Source of the DNA: Glycomyces luteolus | GTDB lineage: Bacteria; Actinomycetota; Actinomycetes; Mycobacteriales; Micromonosporaceae | NCBI RefSeq assembly: GCF_027622875.1 | Contig: NZ_JAPZVP010000003.1 | Location: 254,627-318,626, forward strand | Direction: 5' to 3' | Length of the DNA: 64,000 bases | Shown: piece after piece, positions 24,630-33,297 of the stretch | How positions within the stretch are numbered: the first letter of the stretch is position 1 | Layout: each line of letters starts with the position of its first letter | Notes under the pieces: model-generated | Seen by the model: the letters and a program-made list of their open reading frames with translations, nothing else | Database searches by the model: none | What the model was told of the DNA's origin: nothing | Made by a program: the position numbers and the translations under genes

Positions 24630-25022
24630 ATGAGCACCCAGCCGATCGAACTCTTCCCCGGCTTCGAAGTCCAGGCCGCGGGCTGCGAGTCGCGCACGAT
24701 CCTCGACCACATCACCGGCCGCTGGGGCACGCTCATCCTGCTGGCACTGCATCAGGGGCCGATGCGCTTCAGTGAGATCCGGCGGGCGGTCGAGGGCATC
24801 AACGAGAAGGCCCTCTCCCAGAGCCTCAAGCACTTCGAACGCGACGGCATCGTCGACCGGCTCGCGCCCGAGGACGGCTACCCGTCCCGCGTCGAGTACC
24901 GGCTCACCGAGGTCGGCGCCGGACTCGAAGCCCGCCTTCGCGAACTCGTGGTGCACCTCTACGAGGAAATGCCCAAGGTGCTCGACTCGCAGGCCGAATA
25001 CGACGCCCGCCGCGCGTCCTAA
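24630..25022 (+). CDS. HxlR family (QorR/HypR-like) redox-sensing regulator
   Basis: 130 residues. Winged helix RFSEIRRAVEGINEKALSQS and a C-terminal dimer helix. Cys19, in AAGCESRTILDHI, is at the position of the redox-active N-terminal Cys of YodB, HypR and QorR regulators; it is the only Cys in the protein. Oxidation or quinone adduct at that Cys would release DNA and switch on the divergent quinone reductase. Confidence 0.9.
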   Translation: MSTQPIELFPGFEVQAAGCESRTILDHITGRWGTLILLALHQGPMRFSEIRRAVEGINEKALSQSLKHFERDGIVDRLAPEDGYPSRVEYRLTEVGAGLEARLRELVVHLYEEMPKVLDSQAEYDARRAS

Positions 25023-25083
25023 TTCTTCACTCAACCTGTTCGAAATCGCAGGTGGCGAGCCAGTATCCACCTAGAATTCAGCC

Positions 25084-26172
25084 ATGGCTGCGCAGGTCCC
25101 GCGAGCGGGCGAGTTGCGGCCGGGCACGGCCATTCCGCGGTGGGTCCGGCTGCTGCCGCTCGGGGCCCTCTTCATCGCCTCCGCCCTCCAGCTCTTCCGG
25201 TCCGACCCGCTCCACGCCGGGATCGCGACGGCGGTGGTGCCGGTGCTCGCCGCGTTCGTCCTCGGACCGGGCTGGACCACCGTCATCGCGGCACTCGCCC
25301 TGACCATCGTCGCCGCGCCGATCCCGTACTCGCGCCCGTTCGACGGCGACGACATCGTCGTGGTCGGCATCGTCTTCGCCACTGCCATCGGCATCTCCTG
25401 GGTCCGCCAGCGCTTCGAGGCCGGCCTCGTGACGATGCTCAGCGTCTCGGAGGCCGCGCAGCGGGCGGTGCTGCCCGACCTTCCCGAGCGCGTAGGCGAC
25501 CTGGCGTGCGCGGGGCTGTACCACTCGGCGCAGCAGGGCGCGCGGATCGGCGGCGACTTCTTCGACGTGCGGCAGAGCCCGTTCGGGACGCGGATGATCC
25601 TCGGCGACGTGCAGGGGCACGGGCTCGACGCGGTGGGGACCGCGTCGATGCTGCTCTCGGTGTTCCACGAGGCGATCCTCGACGAGGCCGAGCTGGGCCG
25701 GATCGCCTGGCGGCTGGAGCGGCGAATGCTTGAGGACGCGGCGCACGGGTACGTGCCGGAGCTGTTCGCCTCGGTCCTGCTGGCGGAGTTCACCGAGGAG
25801 CAGGAAGAGGTGCGGCTGCTGTCGTGCGGGCATCCGCCGCCGCTGCTGCTGCGGGGCGAGCGGGTGGAGGAGGTCGACCTGAAGCCCGCGCCGGTGCTGG
25901 GGCTGCGGCTGGCGGCGCCGGTGAAGCCGAGCGGGACGGTGTCGGTGCCGTTCGGGGCCGAGGACACGCTGCTGGCGTTCTCTGACGGGCTGGTCGAGGC
26001 GCGTGACGAGGACGGGGGCTACTACCCGCTGGCGGAACATCTGGACGGGCTGGTGGCGCCGGCCTTGCCGCGGAGGCTGATCGAGTTCGTGTGGGACGAC
26101 GCGGAGCGGTTCGCGTCGCGCATGGACGACGACGTGAGCATCCTGGCGATCACCCGCGTGGCGAGGAGTTGA
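25084..26172 (+). CDS. Membrane-bound PP2C/SpoIIE-type protein phosphatase
   Basis: 362 residues. Four hydrophobic helices fill about 20-115, then a SpoIIE domain (about 145-360) with GGDFFD, GDVQGHGLDA, SCGHPPPLLL, AFSDGLVEA and DDDVSILAI; the acidic residues bind the metal ions. These phosphatases dephosphorylate anti-anti-sigma factors and thereby free or bind sigma factors. No anti-sigma or STAS gene is adjacent, so the partner is elsewhere. Confidence 0.88.
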   Translation: MAAQVPRAGELRPGTAIPRWVRLLPLGALFIASALQLFRSDPLHAGIATAVVPVLAAFVLGPGWTTVIAALALTIVAAPIPYSRPFDGDDIVVVGIVFATAIGISWVRQRFEAGLVTMLSVSEAAQRAVLPDLPERVGDLACAGLYHSAQQGARIGGDFFDVRQSPFGTRMILGDVQGHGLDAVGTASMLLSVFHEAILDEAELGRIAWRLERRMLEDAAHGYVPELFASVLLAEFTEEQEEVRLLSCGHPPPLLLRGERVEEVDLKPAPVLGLRLAAPVKPSGTVSVPFGAEDTLLAFSDGLVEARDEDGGYYPLAEHLDGLVAPALPRRLIEFVWDDAERFASRMDDDVSILAITRVARS

Positions 26173-26267
26173 CGCACGCCGCCGGAGGAGCGGAGGGTCT
26201 GCGCGAATCGGACATCGGTGGGCCCGGCCTCGGCGGAGCTTGCGAGCCGTAAATTCGCAAAAGCATC

Positions 26268-26327
26268 AACCCTGACGTATGGGTGCGACAGTTCCTGGTT
26301 CGGGAGCGATTCCAGGTCAGGGTTTTT
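26268..26327 (+). promoter_or_regulatory. Branched hairpin with T-tract, terminator or leader element
   Basis: AACCCTGAC pairs with GTCAGGGTT (9 bp), enclosing a second hairpin CCTGG/CCAGG, and TTTTT follows at 26323-26327. It lies 95 bp after the phosphatase stop and 89 bp before the GH30 start. Simplest reading: terminator of the phosphatase gene. A T-run is unusual here, so an attenuator of the GH30 gene is possible. Confidence 0.5.
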
Positions 26328-26348
26328 CAATCCGTTAGACAAAGGGTG

Positions 26349-26377
26349 TTCACAAGCGTTGGTTTTTGTGCAATATT
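26349..26377 (+). promoter_or_regulatory. Possible GH30 promoter
   Basis: TTCACA, a 17-bp spacer and AATATT, in the A/T-rich leader before the GH30 gene. Both boxes are only partial matches. Confidence 0.35.
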
Positions 26378-26415
26378 CAAATAACTCGATTGCACCCCCT
26401 TTGAAGGAGACAACG

Positions 26416-29361
26416 ATGTCATCTCCCCGACCGAGGCGCGGGCGCCCACTGGCCGCGGCCGGTGCGGTAGGCCTCGCCGCCGTGATCGCCGCGTCCGCGC
26501 TGCCGCTCCTCAACGCGGGCGCCAACGCGCAAGAGGGCCCCGCGACCGCCGTGAACGTCACCCTCGATCCCTCATACCGCGGCCAGCAGTTCGAAGGCTG
26601 GGGCACGAGCCTCGTCTGGTTCGCCAACGCCACGGGCGGCTACCCCGACGAGATCCGCGATCAGCTGGTGGACATGGTCTTCGGCGACGAGGGCCTCAAC
26701 CTCAACATCGCCAGGTACAACATCGGCGGCGGCAACGCCCCGAACATCGACAACGAGTACCTGCGCGGCGGCGCCTCCGCCGTCCCCGGCTACTGGGCCG
26801 CCCCCGAGGGCACCACCCACGAGGACAAGGACTGGTGGGACCCCGAGAACCCCGAGCACTGGAACTGGGACGCCGACGCCAACCAGCGCTGGTGGATCGA
26901 CCAGGTCAAGGACGACGTCACCCACTGGGAGGCCTTCTCCAACTCCCCGCCGTACTTCCAGACCGTCTCCGGTTACGTCTCGGGCGGCTTCGACTCGAAC
27001 GCCGACCAGATCCGCGCCGACTCGGTCGACGAGTTCGCGATCTACCTGACCGAGGTCATGGAGCACGTCGAGGCCGAGCACGGCATCGAGTTCGACACCG
27101 TCGACCCGCTCAACGAGCCCAACACGAACTACTGGGGCACCCAGCTCGGCGCCGACGGCGTGCAGCCGACCGGCGGCGGCCAGGAAGGCGCGCACGCCGG
27201 GCCCGAGCTGCAGCAGCTGGTCATCAACGCCCTCGCCTCCCAGCTCTCCGAGTCCGAACTGGACACTGTGGTCTCGGCGATGGACGAGACCAACCCGGGC
27301 CGGTTCACCACCAACTGGAACGCCTACACCGAGGCGTCCCGGGCGAACGTCGGCCAGATGAACGTCCACACCTACGGCACCGGCGGGCGCACCGGCGTCC
27401 GCGACCTCGCCAAGGGCAGCGACAAGCCGCTGTGGATGAGCGAAGTCGGCGGCGCCTGGACCGACGGCCAGGACTACGTGTCCATGGAGAACGGCCTGGG
27501 CATGGCCACCCGCATCACCGACGACCTGCGCGAGCTGGAGCCGTCGGCGTGGGTGCTGTGGCAGCCGATCGAGGACAAGAACCTGGGCCACAGCTGGGGC
27601 TCGATCCAGCTGCCGTTCGACTGCACGGCCGAGGACACCCTCGAGACCTGCAAGATCGAGACCAACACGAAGTACCACACGATCCGGAACTTCACGCACT
27701 ACATCGAGCCGGGCGACTACATCATCGGCACGGACAACACCTCGACCACCGCGGCCATCAAGGACTCCGAGGACGCGGCGGTCGCCGTGTACACCAACAA
27801 CGCCGAGGGCTCGGTCCAGGTGACCCTCGACCTGTCGAAGTTCGGCTCGGTCGACTCCGGCACCACGGTGACCCCGGTGACCACCAGCGCCGACGGCGCG
27901 CTCGTCGAAGGCGAGCCGGTCGTCGTGAACGGCACGGCGGCGACGCTGACGGTGCCGGGCAAGTCGGTCACCACCTTCAAGATCGACGGCGTCTCAGGCG
28001 TCGCCGAGGACGCGGCGATGATCCAGAAGCACCACGTGTACCGCTTCGACGGCGTGCAGAGCGGCAAGTCGATCGCGCCTTCGGCGGACGGCACCGGCAT
28101 CGTGCTGGCGACCGACGACGCTTCGAGCGCCGCGCAGCTGTGGGAGATCGACCAGCTCACCGACGGCTACTCGAACCGCGAGAAGTTCGCGATCGTCAAC
28201 GCCGACACGGGCGCCCGTCTCGCGGTGGCCGACGGCAGGGCGGTGCTCGAATCGGCCGATGCGGACCCGTCCGAAGCGGCCCAGTGGTTCCTGTCGACGA
28301 CCGGCGACGGCACGTACGTGCCGGTGAACGTCGGGACCGGCGTGGTGCTGGACGTGTGGGGCGAGGCCACGGCGGACGGTTCGCCGGTGCAGGTCTACAC
28401 GCCCACTTCGGCGAGCAACCAGCGCTGGACCCTGATCGACGAGACCGTGATGGGGACGGCGACGGCCGAGACGTACACCGTCCCGGGCTACACGCCCGAA
28501 CTGCCGGACACCGTGGCCGGCATCTACCGCGACGGCACGCGCGGCGCGCTCCCGGTCGAGTGGACCATGCCGAGTGAATCCACTTGGGACAAGAAGGGGA
28601 CCGTGACCGTGAAGGGCACGGCGACCGACGCGCTCGGGAACACGTTCCGCGCCAAGGCGAAGGTCTACGTCGACACGTTCAGCGAGACCGCGCCCGCTTC
28701 GGCGAAGACCTACCCGGGCTTCACGCCGGACCTGCCGGGCACGGTGACGGCGATCGGCAGCCGCGGCACGCAGGCCACGGTCCCGGTGGTATGGGAGGAG
28801 CCGCCTGCCGGCGCCTTCGACGACTACGGGACGGTGACGCTGAACGGCACGGCCACGCTGATCGACGGGACGGAGCTGCCCGCGACCATCGAGGTCGAGG
28901 TGACCGACCCGATCGAGGTCAACGTGGCCACTGAGGACGGTGTGACGACCTCGGCGACGTACACGGAGCCGGGCTATTCGACCGAGGCCCTGCGGAACGG
29001 GAACCTGACCGACAAGGCCTGGTCGAACTGGAAGTCGGGTCCGTTCAACACCGAGGACACGATCACCGTCGCGCTGCCGGAGACGCGCGACGTGACCCGC
29101 GTGGTGTCGCACTTCTGGAGTGACGGCGGCCGCAACAGCTACGCCGACACGCTGCAGGTGCAGTACCTGGACGCGGAGGGCAACTGGCAGAACGCCGGTG
29201 ACGTCGTGGACGTGCCCACCGGTGAGGCCCCGATCATCGACGTGGAGGTGAACGCCGAGACCTCGGCGATCCGGGTGGCCATGACCGCCGGGACCGGCGG
29301 CACGGCCGGCTGGATCATCCTCAGCGAGATCGAGGTCTACGCGAAGGCCCCTGCCGTGTAA
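26416..29361 (+). CDS. Secreted modular GH30 glycosidase, probable endo-beta-1,6-galactanase
   Basis: 981 residues from the ATG behind AAGGAG. Sec signal (1-39, ends ANAQ). GH30 catalytic domain about 45-530 opens with FEGWGTSLVWFANATGGYPD, typical of subfamily 5; acid/base Glu234 (DPLNEPNTNYWG) and nucleophile Glu343 (WMSEVGGAW). Then a ricin-like trefoil (about 535-675, ending NQRWTLI), two Ig-like Big_4 repeats (about 680-835; VPGYTPELPDTVAGIYRDG and YPGFTPDLPGTVTAIGSRG), and a discoidin/CBM32-like domain to the end. Probably cuts the galactan side chains of arabinogalactan proteins outside the cell. Confidence 0.88.
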   Translation: MSSPRPRRGRPLAAAGAVGLAAVIAASALPLLNAGANAQEGPATAVNVTLDPSYRGQQFEGWGTSLVWFANATGGYPDEIRDQLVDMVFGDEGLNLNIARYNIGGGNAPNIDNEYLRGGASAVPGYWAAPEGTTHEDKDWWDPENPEHWNWDADANQRWWIDQVKDDVTHWEAFSNSPPYFQTVSGYVSGGFDSNADQIRADSVDEFAIYLTEVMEHVEAEHGIEFDTVDPLNEPNTNYWGTQLGADGVQPTGGGQEGAHAGPELQQLVINALASQLSESELDTVVSAMDETNPGRFTTNWNAYTEASRANVGQMNVHTYGTGGRTGVRDLAKGSDKPLWMSEVGGAWTDGQDYVSMENGLGMATRITDDLRELEPSAWVLWQPIEDKNLGHSWGSIQLPFDCTAEDTLETCKIETNTKYHTIRNFTHYIEPGDYIIGTDNTSTTAAIKDSEDAAVAVYTNNAEGSVQVTLDLSKFGSVDSGTTVTPVTTSADGALVEGEPVVVNGTAATLTVPGKSVTTFKIDGVSGVAEDAAMIQKHHVYRFDGVQSGKSIAPSADGTGIVLATDDASSAAQLWEIDQLTDGYSNREKFAIVNADTGARLAVADGRAVLESADADPSEAAQWFLSTTGDGTYVPVNVGTGVVLDVWGEATADGSPVQVYTPTSASNQRWTLIDETVMGTATAETYTVPGYTPELPDTVAGIYRDGTRGALPVEWTMPSESTWDKKGTVTVKGTATDALGNTFRAKAKVYVDTFSETAPASAKTYPGFTPDLPGTVTAIGSRGTQATVPVVWEEPPAGAFDDYGTVTLNGTATLIDGTELPATIEVEVTDPIEVNVATEDGVTTSATYTEPGYSTEALRNGNLTDKAWSNWKSGPFNTEDTITVALPETRDVTRVVSHFWSDGGRNSYADTLQVQYLDAEGNWQNAGDVVDVPTGEAPIIDVEVNAETSAIRVAMTAGTGGTAGWIILSEIEVYAKAPAV

Positions 29362-29377
29362 GGGATCGAGCGTAAGC

Positions 29378-29411
29378 GGGGCCCTTACCGCCGTTCGGCG
29401 GTAAGGGCCCC
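29378..29411. terminator. Perfect 15-bp hairpin between convergent genes
   Basis: GGGGCCCTTACCGCC pairs with GGCGGTAAGGGCCCC around GTTC, 16 bp after the GH30 stop. Confidence 0.9.
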
Positions 29412-29438
29412 TTCGCCGTCTCCACTCGCGCCGGGGCC

Positions 29439-29942
29439 TCACGGCTCGGTACTCGAGACGCAGAGCAGGAGCAGGAAGAGCACGACGGGATAGGACCAGA
29501 ACAGGAACAGCCGCATACTCGTCCGATTCGACTTGGGCGGGCGTCTCCGCGCGGCGATTCGCGCTTCCCGACGTAGGTGCTCGCGGAAGGTTCGCATGGA
29601 TTCCGGTGGGAGCTTCGGGCTGTGGGGATCGTTGAACCGAGTGCCGTAGAGCACCTTCGGCGGGACCATGACCTCGCGTTCCTCGTCCGTCTCGGTGTCG
29701 TAGACGATGACCGTGAGCGACCGGTGCGTGCTTCCCTGCTGGACGACCGCATGGTTCGGAAACTCCTCGAGGAACCTGAGCAGCGGTGAGGTCGGCCGAC
29801 CCACCACAGGTCGGGCTGGTTGCGCGTCCCCCCGAATGTCGCGATGCACCATCAGGTAGAGCGGAAGGTGGAGCACCATGACGATGACGAACCCCCAGAT
29901 CATCTCCGCGTCGATCGAGGAGCCGCTCAGGTCAGTCGCCAC
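29439..29942 (-). CDS. Hypothetical protein with N- and C-terminal membrane helices
   Basis: About 167 residues from a GTG with GGAGGT 7 nt upstream; an ATG at 29957 is the alternative. One helix near the start (MIWGFVIVMVLHLPLYLMVH) and one at the end (LFLFWSYPVVLFLLLLCV) flank a soluble middle with VIVYDTETDEEREVMVPPKV. No family recognised. It overlaps the end of the upstream gene by 11 bp, so the two are coupled. Confidence 0.65.
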   Translation of the reverse strand: MATDLSGSSIDAEMIWGFVIVMVLHLPLYLMVHRDIRGDAQPARPVVGRPTSPLLRFLEEFPNHAVVQQGSTHRSLTVIVYDTETDEEREVMVPPKVLYGTRFNDPHSPKLPPESMRTFREHLRREARIAARRRPPKSNRTSMRLFLFWSYPVVLFLLLLCVSSTEP

Positions 29943-30873
29943 CGCTGTCACCTCCATTGTCTTCCCCGCTGTCATGACCGGCGTCTCGGCCGTCATCACC
30001 GGCGTCGTCGCTGCCGCCTTCGTCGCCGTCGCTATGCTCACGGCCCTCGCCGTCTTGTCCGCCGTCCGCCGGCGAGCCCCCTCCCGATCCCTCGGGTCGG
30101 ATCTCCTCGATGAGCCGTTCGATGAACCCCGCCAGCTCATCGCCGTGCGGCACCGCGATCCCCACCACGACACCGGTCCCGATGCCGAGGGCCCAGCGAA
30201 GGAGCCCTGCGGCGTCCTTCCGTTTCGGTTGCGGGACATCGGCGGCCACCGTCAACGCGGTCAGCACCGGTGCCCCGCGGCCCGGGTCGGCCAAGTCGTC
30301 GCACAGCACCAGCACAGACCGGGCGAACGAGCGGTTGGCGACCGCTCGGGCGAACGTCTCGGCGGCGTGCGGATCGCCGTCGCCTCGGCTGAGTCTCGCC
30401 TCGTCCACCAGGGCCGCCAGTCGCGGTGAGGTCAGTTCGGCCAGGCTTTCCTGCCAGTGCTCCGGGAGGTACTCGGCGGTGACGATCGGCCACATGGCGA
30501 AGACGACCAGGTCGAGCAGGACCGCTTCGGGCACTCGTTCACTCGGCGTTCGGGGTGCGCGGCCGAGATAGGCGACGATGCCGCCGGCTGCCAGCGAGCG
30601 CAGGGCCCGCTTGCCTTCCTCGCATTCGGGATGGGTCAGGTTGCCGCGGACGGTCTCCAGGACCAGTAGGCGGTGCTTGCCCTGCACTGCCGCCGTACCG
30701 TGGGCCGGTTCCCGATGGGGTCCCGGTCGCCTGTGCCTGCCTTGCGGTCCGATCAGCTCGCGGTAGTCGGTGATGATCCGCTCGAGCCAGAACCGCAAGG
30801 CGATGAGGTCGAGCGGGGCCGATGCTCCCTGGTAGTCGCGGCGGAATCCTTCGGGGGGTTCGTTCGGGTCCAA
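29932..30873 (-). CDS. Hypothetical protein with one membrane helix and an acidic Gly/Asp-rich tail
   Basis: About 313 residues if started at the TTG behind AAGGAAGG; the frame is open to 30927. Mostly helical and soluble, with AVANRSFARSVLVLCDDLAD, then a hydrophobic stretch LGIGTGVVVGIAVP and about 50 residues rich in Asp, Gly, Ser and Glu. The tail looks disordered. No family recognised. Divergent from the exonuclease gene and coupled to the next membrane protein. Confidence 0.6.
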   Translation of the reverse strand: MDPNEPPEGFRRDYQGASAPLDLIALRFWLERIITDYRELIGPQGRHRRPGPHREPAHGTAAVQGKHRLLVLETVRGNLTHPECEEGKRALRSLAAGGIVAYLGRAPRTPSERVPEAVLLDLVVFAMWPIVTAEYLPEHWQESLAELTSPRLAALVDEARLSRGDGDPHAAETFARAVANRSFARSVLVLCDDLADPGRGAPVLTALTVAADVPQPKRKDAAGLLRWALGIGTGVVVGIAVPHGDELAGFIERLIEEIRPEGSGGGSPADGGQDGEGREHSDGDEGGSDDAGDDGRDAGHDSGEDNGGDSGGD

Positions 30874-30941
30874 GAGCGATGACCTTCCTTGACGCTCGCC
30901 CTCTGATGCTAACGTCGGCCGTCTCACATGAAGGGTGGCGG

Positions 30942-31535
30942 ATGGACTCTTGGGTGGCGATCGACTTCGAGACCGCCAACGGCAGCAGGGCGAGTGCCTG
31001 CTCGGTAGCGGTCGCGCGGGTCAAGGGCGACGAGGTCGTCGACCGGTTCGCGACCCTCATCCGGCCCCCGGCCGGGCATGACCGGTTCGAATACCGGAAC
31101 ACCCAGATCCACGGCATCCAGGCCTCCGATGTGGTCGGAGCGCCCAGATGGCGGCAGGTGTGGGCGCGCCTGGAGGAGTTCGTCGGCGACGATCCGCTGG
31201 TGGCCCACAACGCCTCCTTCGACACCTCGGTGATCCGGGCCGCCAACAGCGAGGCCGACCTTCCGTGGCCGACCATGCGCTACGCCTGCACCATGGTGAT
31301 CGCCAAGCAGACCTGGCCGATGCCCTCGTACCGGCTGCCCGATGTGGCCGCCGCCGCGGGCGTGAACCTCGCCCGCCACCACGAGGCCGCGTCGGACACG
31401 CTCGCCGCCGCCGGGATCCTCGTCGCCCAGCAGCGCGCACACGGCGTCGACACGCTCGACAGCCTCCTCGAGTCCGCGCGGGTCGCGTGGGGCCGGATCT
31501 ACGACGGCGGCTACGACACCTGCCGCCGCAGATGA
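30942..31535 (+). CDS. DEDDh 3'-5' exonuclease (DnaQ-like)
   Basis: 197 residues. Exo I VAIDFETANG with Asp8 and Glu10, Exo II LVAHNASFDTSVI, and Exo III HHEAASDTLAA with the His and final Asp. This matches the proofreading-epsilon/oligoribonuclease fold without a polymerase or BRCT part. It probably trims DNA in repair. The ATG follows AAGGGTGG. Confidence 0.88.
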   Translation: MDSWVAIDFETANGSRASACSVAVARVKGDEVVDRFATLIRPPAGHDRFEYRNTQIHGIQASDVVGAPRWRQVWARLEEFVGDDPLVAHNASFDTSVIRAANSEADLPWPTMRYACTMVIAKQTWPMPSYRLPDVAAAAGVNLARHHEAASDTLAAAGILVAQQRAHGVDTLDSLLESARVAWGRIYDGGYDTCRRR

Positions 31536-31563
31536 CCCGCTTCTTGCGAAGGCCCGCATGCAT

Positions 31564-31599
31564 GAAGGCCCTTGCCCCCGATCGGGGGCAAGGGCCTTC
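31564..31599. terminator. Perfect 16-bp hairpin between convergent genes
   Basis: GAAGGCCCTTGCCCCC pairs with GGGGGCAAGGGCCTTC around GATC; one of the strongest hairpins in the window. Confidence 0.9.
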
Positions 31600-31608
31600 G
31601 CCGTTCCC

Positions 31609-32553
31609 TTACGCGCCGATGACGTCGGAGAGCGCGGTGAGCTCGTCCGCCTCGTCGCGGGTCAGCTCCAGTTCGGCCGAGGCCAGGAGCGGACCGAGCT
31701 GGTCGGCGGTGCGCGCGCCCGCGATCGGCGCTGCGATGCCGGGCCGGGTCCGCGTCCACGCCAGCGCGACCGAGGCGATCGCGACGCCGCGGGCGCGGGC
31801 GATCTGGTCGAGCTTCTCGATGATCGCGAGGCCGGACGGGTTGAGGTGCTTGGCGGCCGTGCCGCCGCGGACGCTCTGCTTGAGATCGGCCTCGGTGCGG
31901 TACTTGCCGGTGAGGAAGCCGGAGGCGAGCGCGTGGTACGGGAGGCCGCTGAGGTCCTCGGCCACGGCGATGTCGCGCAGTCCGGGTTCGAAGGTGCCGC
32001 GGCTGACGAGGCTGTACTTGGGCTGCAGGGCGACCGGTCGGGCCGCGCCGATCGACGCGGTGATGTCGAGCCATTCGCGGAGGCGCTCGGGGCTGTAGTT
32101 GGAGACGGCGATGTGGCGGATCTTGCCGTCGGTGACGAGGTCGTTGAAGGCGTTGACGGTCTCTTCGAGCGGCGTGTCGGGGTCGTCGAAGTGGGCGTAG
32201 TAGACGTCGATGGCCTCGACGCCGAGGCGTTTGAGGGAGGCCTCGGCAGCGGCCCTGACGTTCGGTCCGGACAGCCCCTTGTATTCGGGATGCTGTGAGA
32301 CCTTGGTGGCGACCAGGACGTTCTTGTGGCGGTTCTTCGCCAGCCAGGTGCCGATGACGGTCTCGGATTCGCCACCGGAGTTGCCTTCGGCCCAGGCGGA
32401 ATAGGAGTCCGCGGTGTCGATGAGGTTGCCGCCCGCGGCGGTGAACGCGTCGAGGACGGCGTGCGCCTCGGCTTCCTCGGTGTTCCACCCGAAGGTGTTG
32501 GTGCCCAGGACGAGGGGGTAGATCTCGATGTCGGTCCTGCCGAGCTTGGCCAT
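31609..32553 (-). CDS. Aldo/keto reductase
   Basis: 314 residues from the ATG after GGAGGA. Catalytic tetrad Asp46, Tyr51, Lys84 and His121 (NLIDTADSY, ATKV, YYAHFDD). C-terminal NADPH segment ends in LTALSDVIGA. Typical of the AKR11/AKR-tas-like group that reduces aldehydes. No regulator adjoins it; the gap to 32768 holds no clear signal. Confidence 0.88.
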   Translation of the reverse strand: MAKLGRTDIEIYPLVLGTNTFGWNTEEAEAHAVLDAFTAAGGNLIDTADSYSAWAEGNSGGESETVIGTWLAKNRHKNVLVATKVSQHPEYKGLSGPNVRAAAEASLKRLGVEAIDVYYAHFDDPDTPLEETVNAFNDLVTDGKIRHIAVSNYSPERLREWLDITASIGAARPVALQPKYSLVSRGTFEPGLRDIAVAEDLSGLPYHALASGFLTGKYRTEADLKQSVRGGTAAKHLNPSGLAIIEKLDQIARARGVAIASVALAWTRTRPGIAAPIAGARTADQLGPLLASAELELTRDEADELTALSDVIGA

Positions 32554-32767
32554 GTCGATCCTCCGTGCTGTCGGTGCTTCCGGGACGCGTGACGTCCTGC
32601 TGCCGTTGTGCTCCGACGGCAATCCTGCCACGCGTCCCGCGGGCGCTGCGCCCGTTTGTGAACGATCGTCTTGACCATCGCTTCGCGGTGCTGAGACGCG
32701 GCGACTCCTCGACTGCTGAACCGCCCCGGCCGCGCAGCGCGCTCGTGAGAAAGAATCCCGGCTTTTA

Positions 32768-32827
32768 GCAACTAACGGTTGCGCGTCTCCGTGGAACGCG
32801 GTAGCGTTATGTGCAACCAAACGTTGC
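32768..32827. promoter_or_regulatory. Twin palindromes GCAAC-N5-GTTGC, probable ArsR operators
   Basis: Two copies, 32768-32782 (middle TAACG) and 32813-32827 (middle CAAAC), centred 45 bp apart. A TAGCGT/GTTAT -10-like box (32802-32810) lies between them. The second copy ends 15 bp before the start of the first SRPBCC gene. Both arms are identical in both copies. Confidence 0.75.
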
Positions 32828-32841
32828 GAAAGGTGGCGAGC

Positions 32842-33297
32842 ATGGAACTCGGATCGATCGAGCGGGAGATCCGCATCGAGGCCTCACCGGAGGTCGTCTT
32901 CGACGTGGTGAGCAGTCCCGAGCACTTGAAGGAATGGTGGCCCGACGAGGCGGAGCTCTCTCCCGCCGGGGACGGCCGCATCGGGTTCGACAAGGGCGGC
33001 GAAGGGATCGGCTGGGAGCAGTTCACGGTCGTCGACGCGATGCCGCCGCGGCGCTTCTCGTTCCGGTGGACCCATCCCGCGGGAGAGAAGGCGGTCCTCG
33101 GCAATTCGTACCTGGTCGTCTTCGAACTCGAGCCCGTCGGCACCGGCACGCTCCTGAAGATGACCGAGACCGGCTTCCGCGAACGCGGCTGGGCCGAGGC
33201 CAAGGTCGCGGCGGAGCACGCCGACCACGTGCGCGGCTGGGACTACTTCCTGCCGCGCCTGGCGCCGTACGCGGAGAAGGTCGGAGCGGGGCGATGA
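32842..33297 (+). CDS. SRPBCC (AHSA1-type) protein, first of an ArsR cassette
   Basis: 151 residues from the ATG after AAAGGTGG. The START-like fold is shown by IEREIRIEASPEVVFDVVSS, PRRFSFRWTHPAG and ETGFRERGW. AHSA1-type proteins bind hydrophobic ligands in a deep pocket. It is first of three coupled genes (SRPBCC, ArsR, SRPBCC) and overlaps the ArsR gene by ATGA. Confidence 0.85.
   Translation: MELGSIEREIRIEASPEVVFDVVSSPEHLKEWWPDEAELSPAGDGRIGFDKGGEGIGWEQFTVVDAMPPRRFSFRWTHPAGEKAVLGNSYLVVFELEPVGTGTLLKMTETGFRERGWAEAKVAAEHADHVRGWDYFLPRLAPYAEKVGAGR

Noticed and set aside
12793-26260. A shared operator for the lyase, GH43 and GH30 genes (AATGCGAA / ATTCGCA words)
   Set aside because: The words are short, not palindromic and variably placed; not enough to call a regulon.
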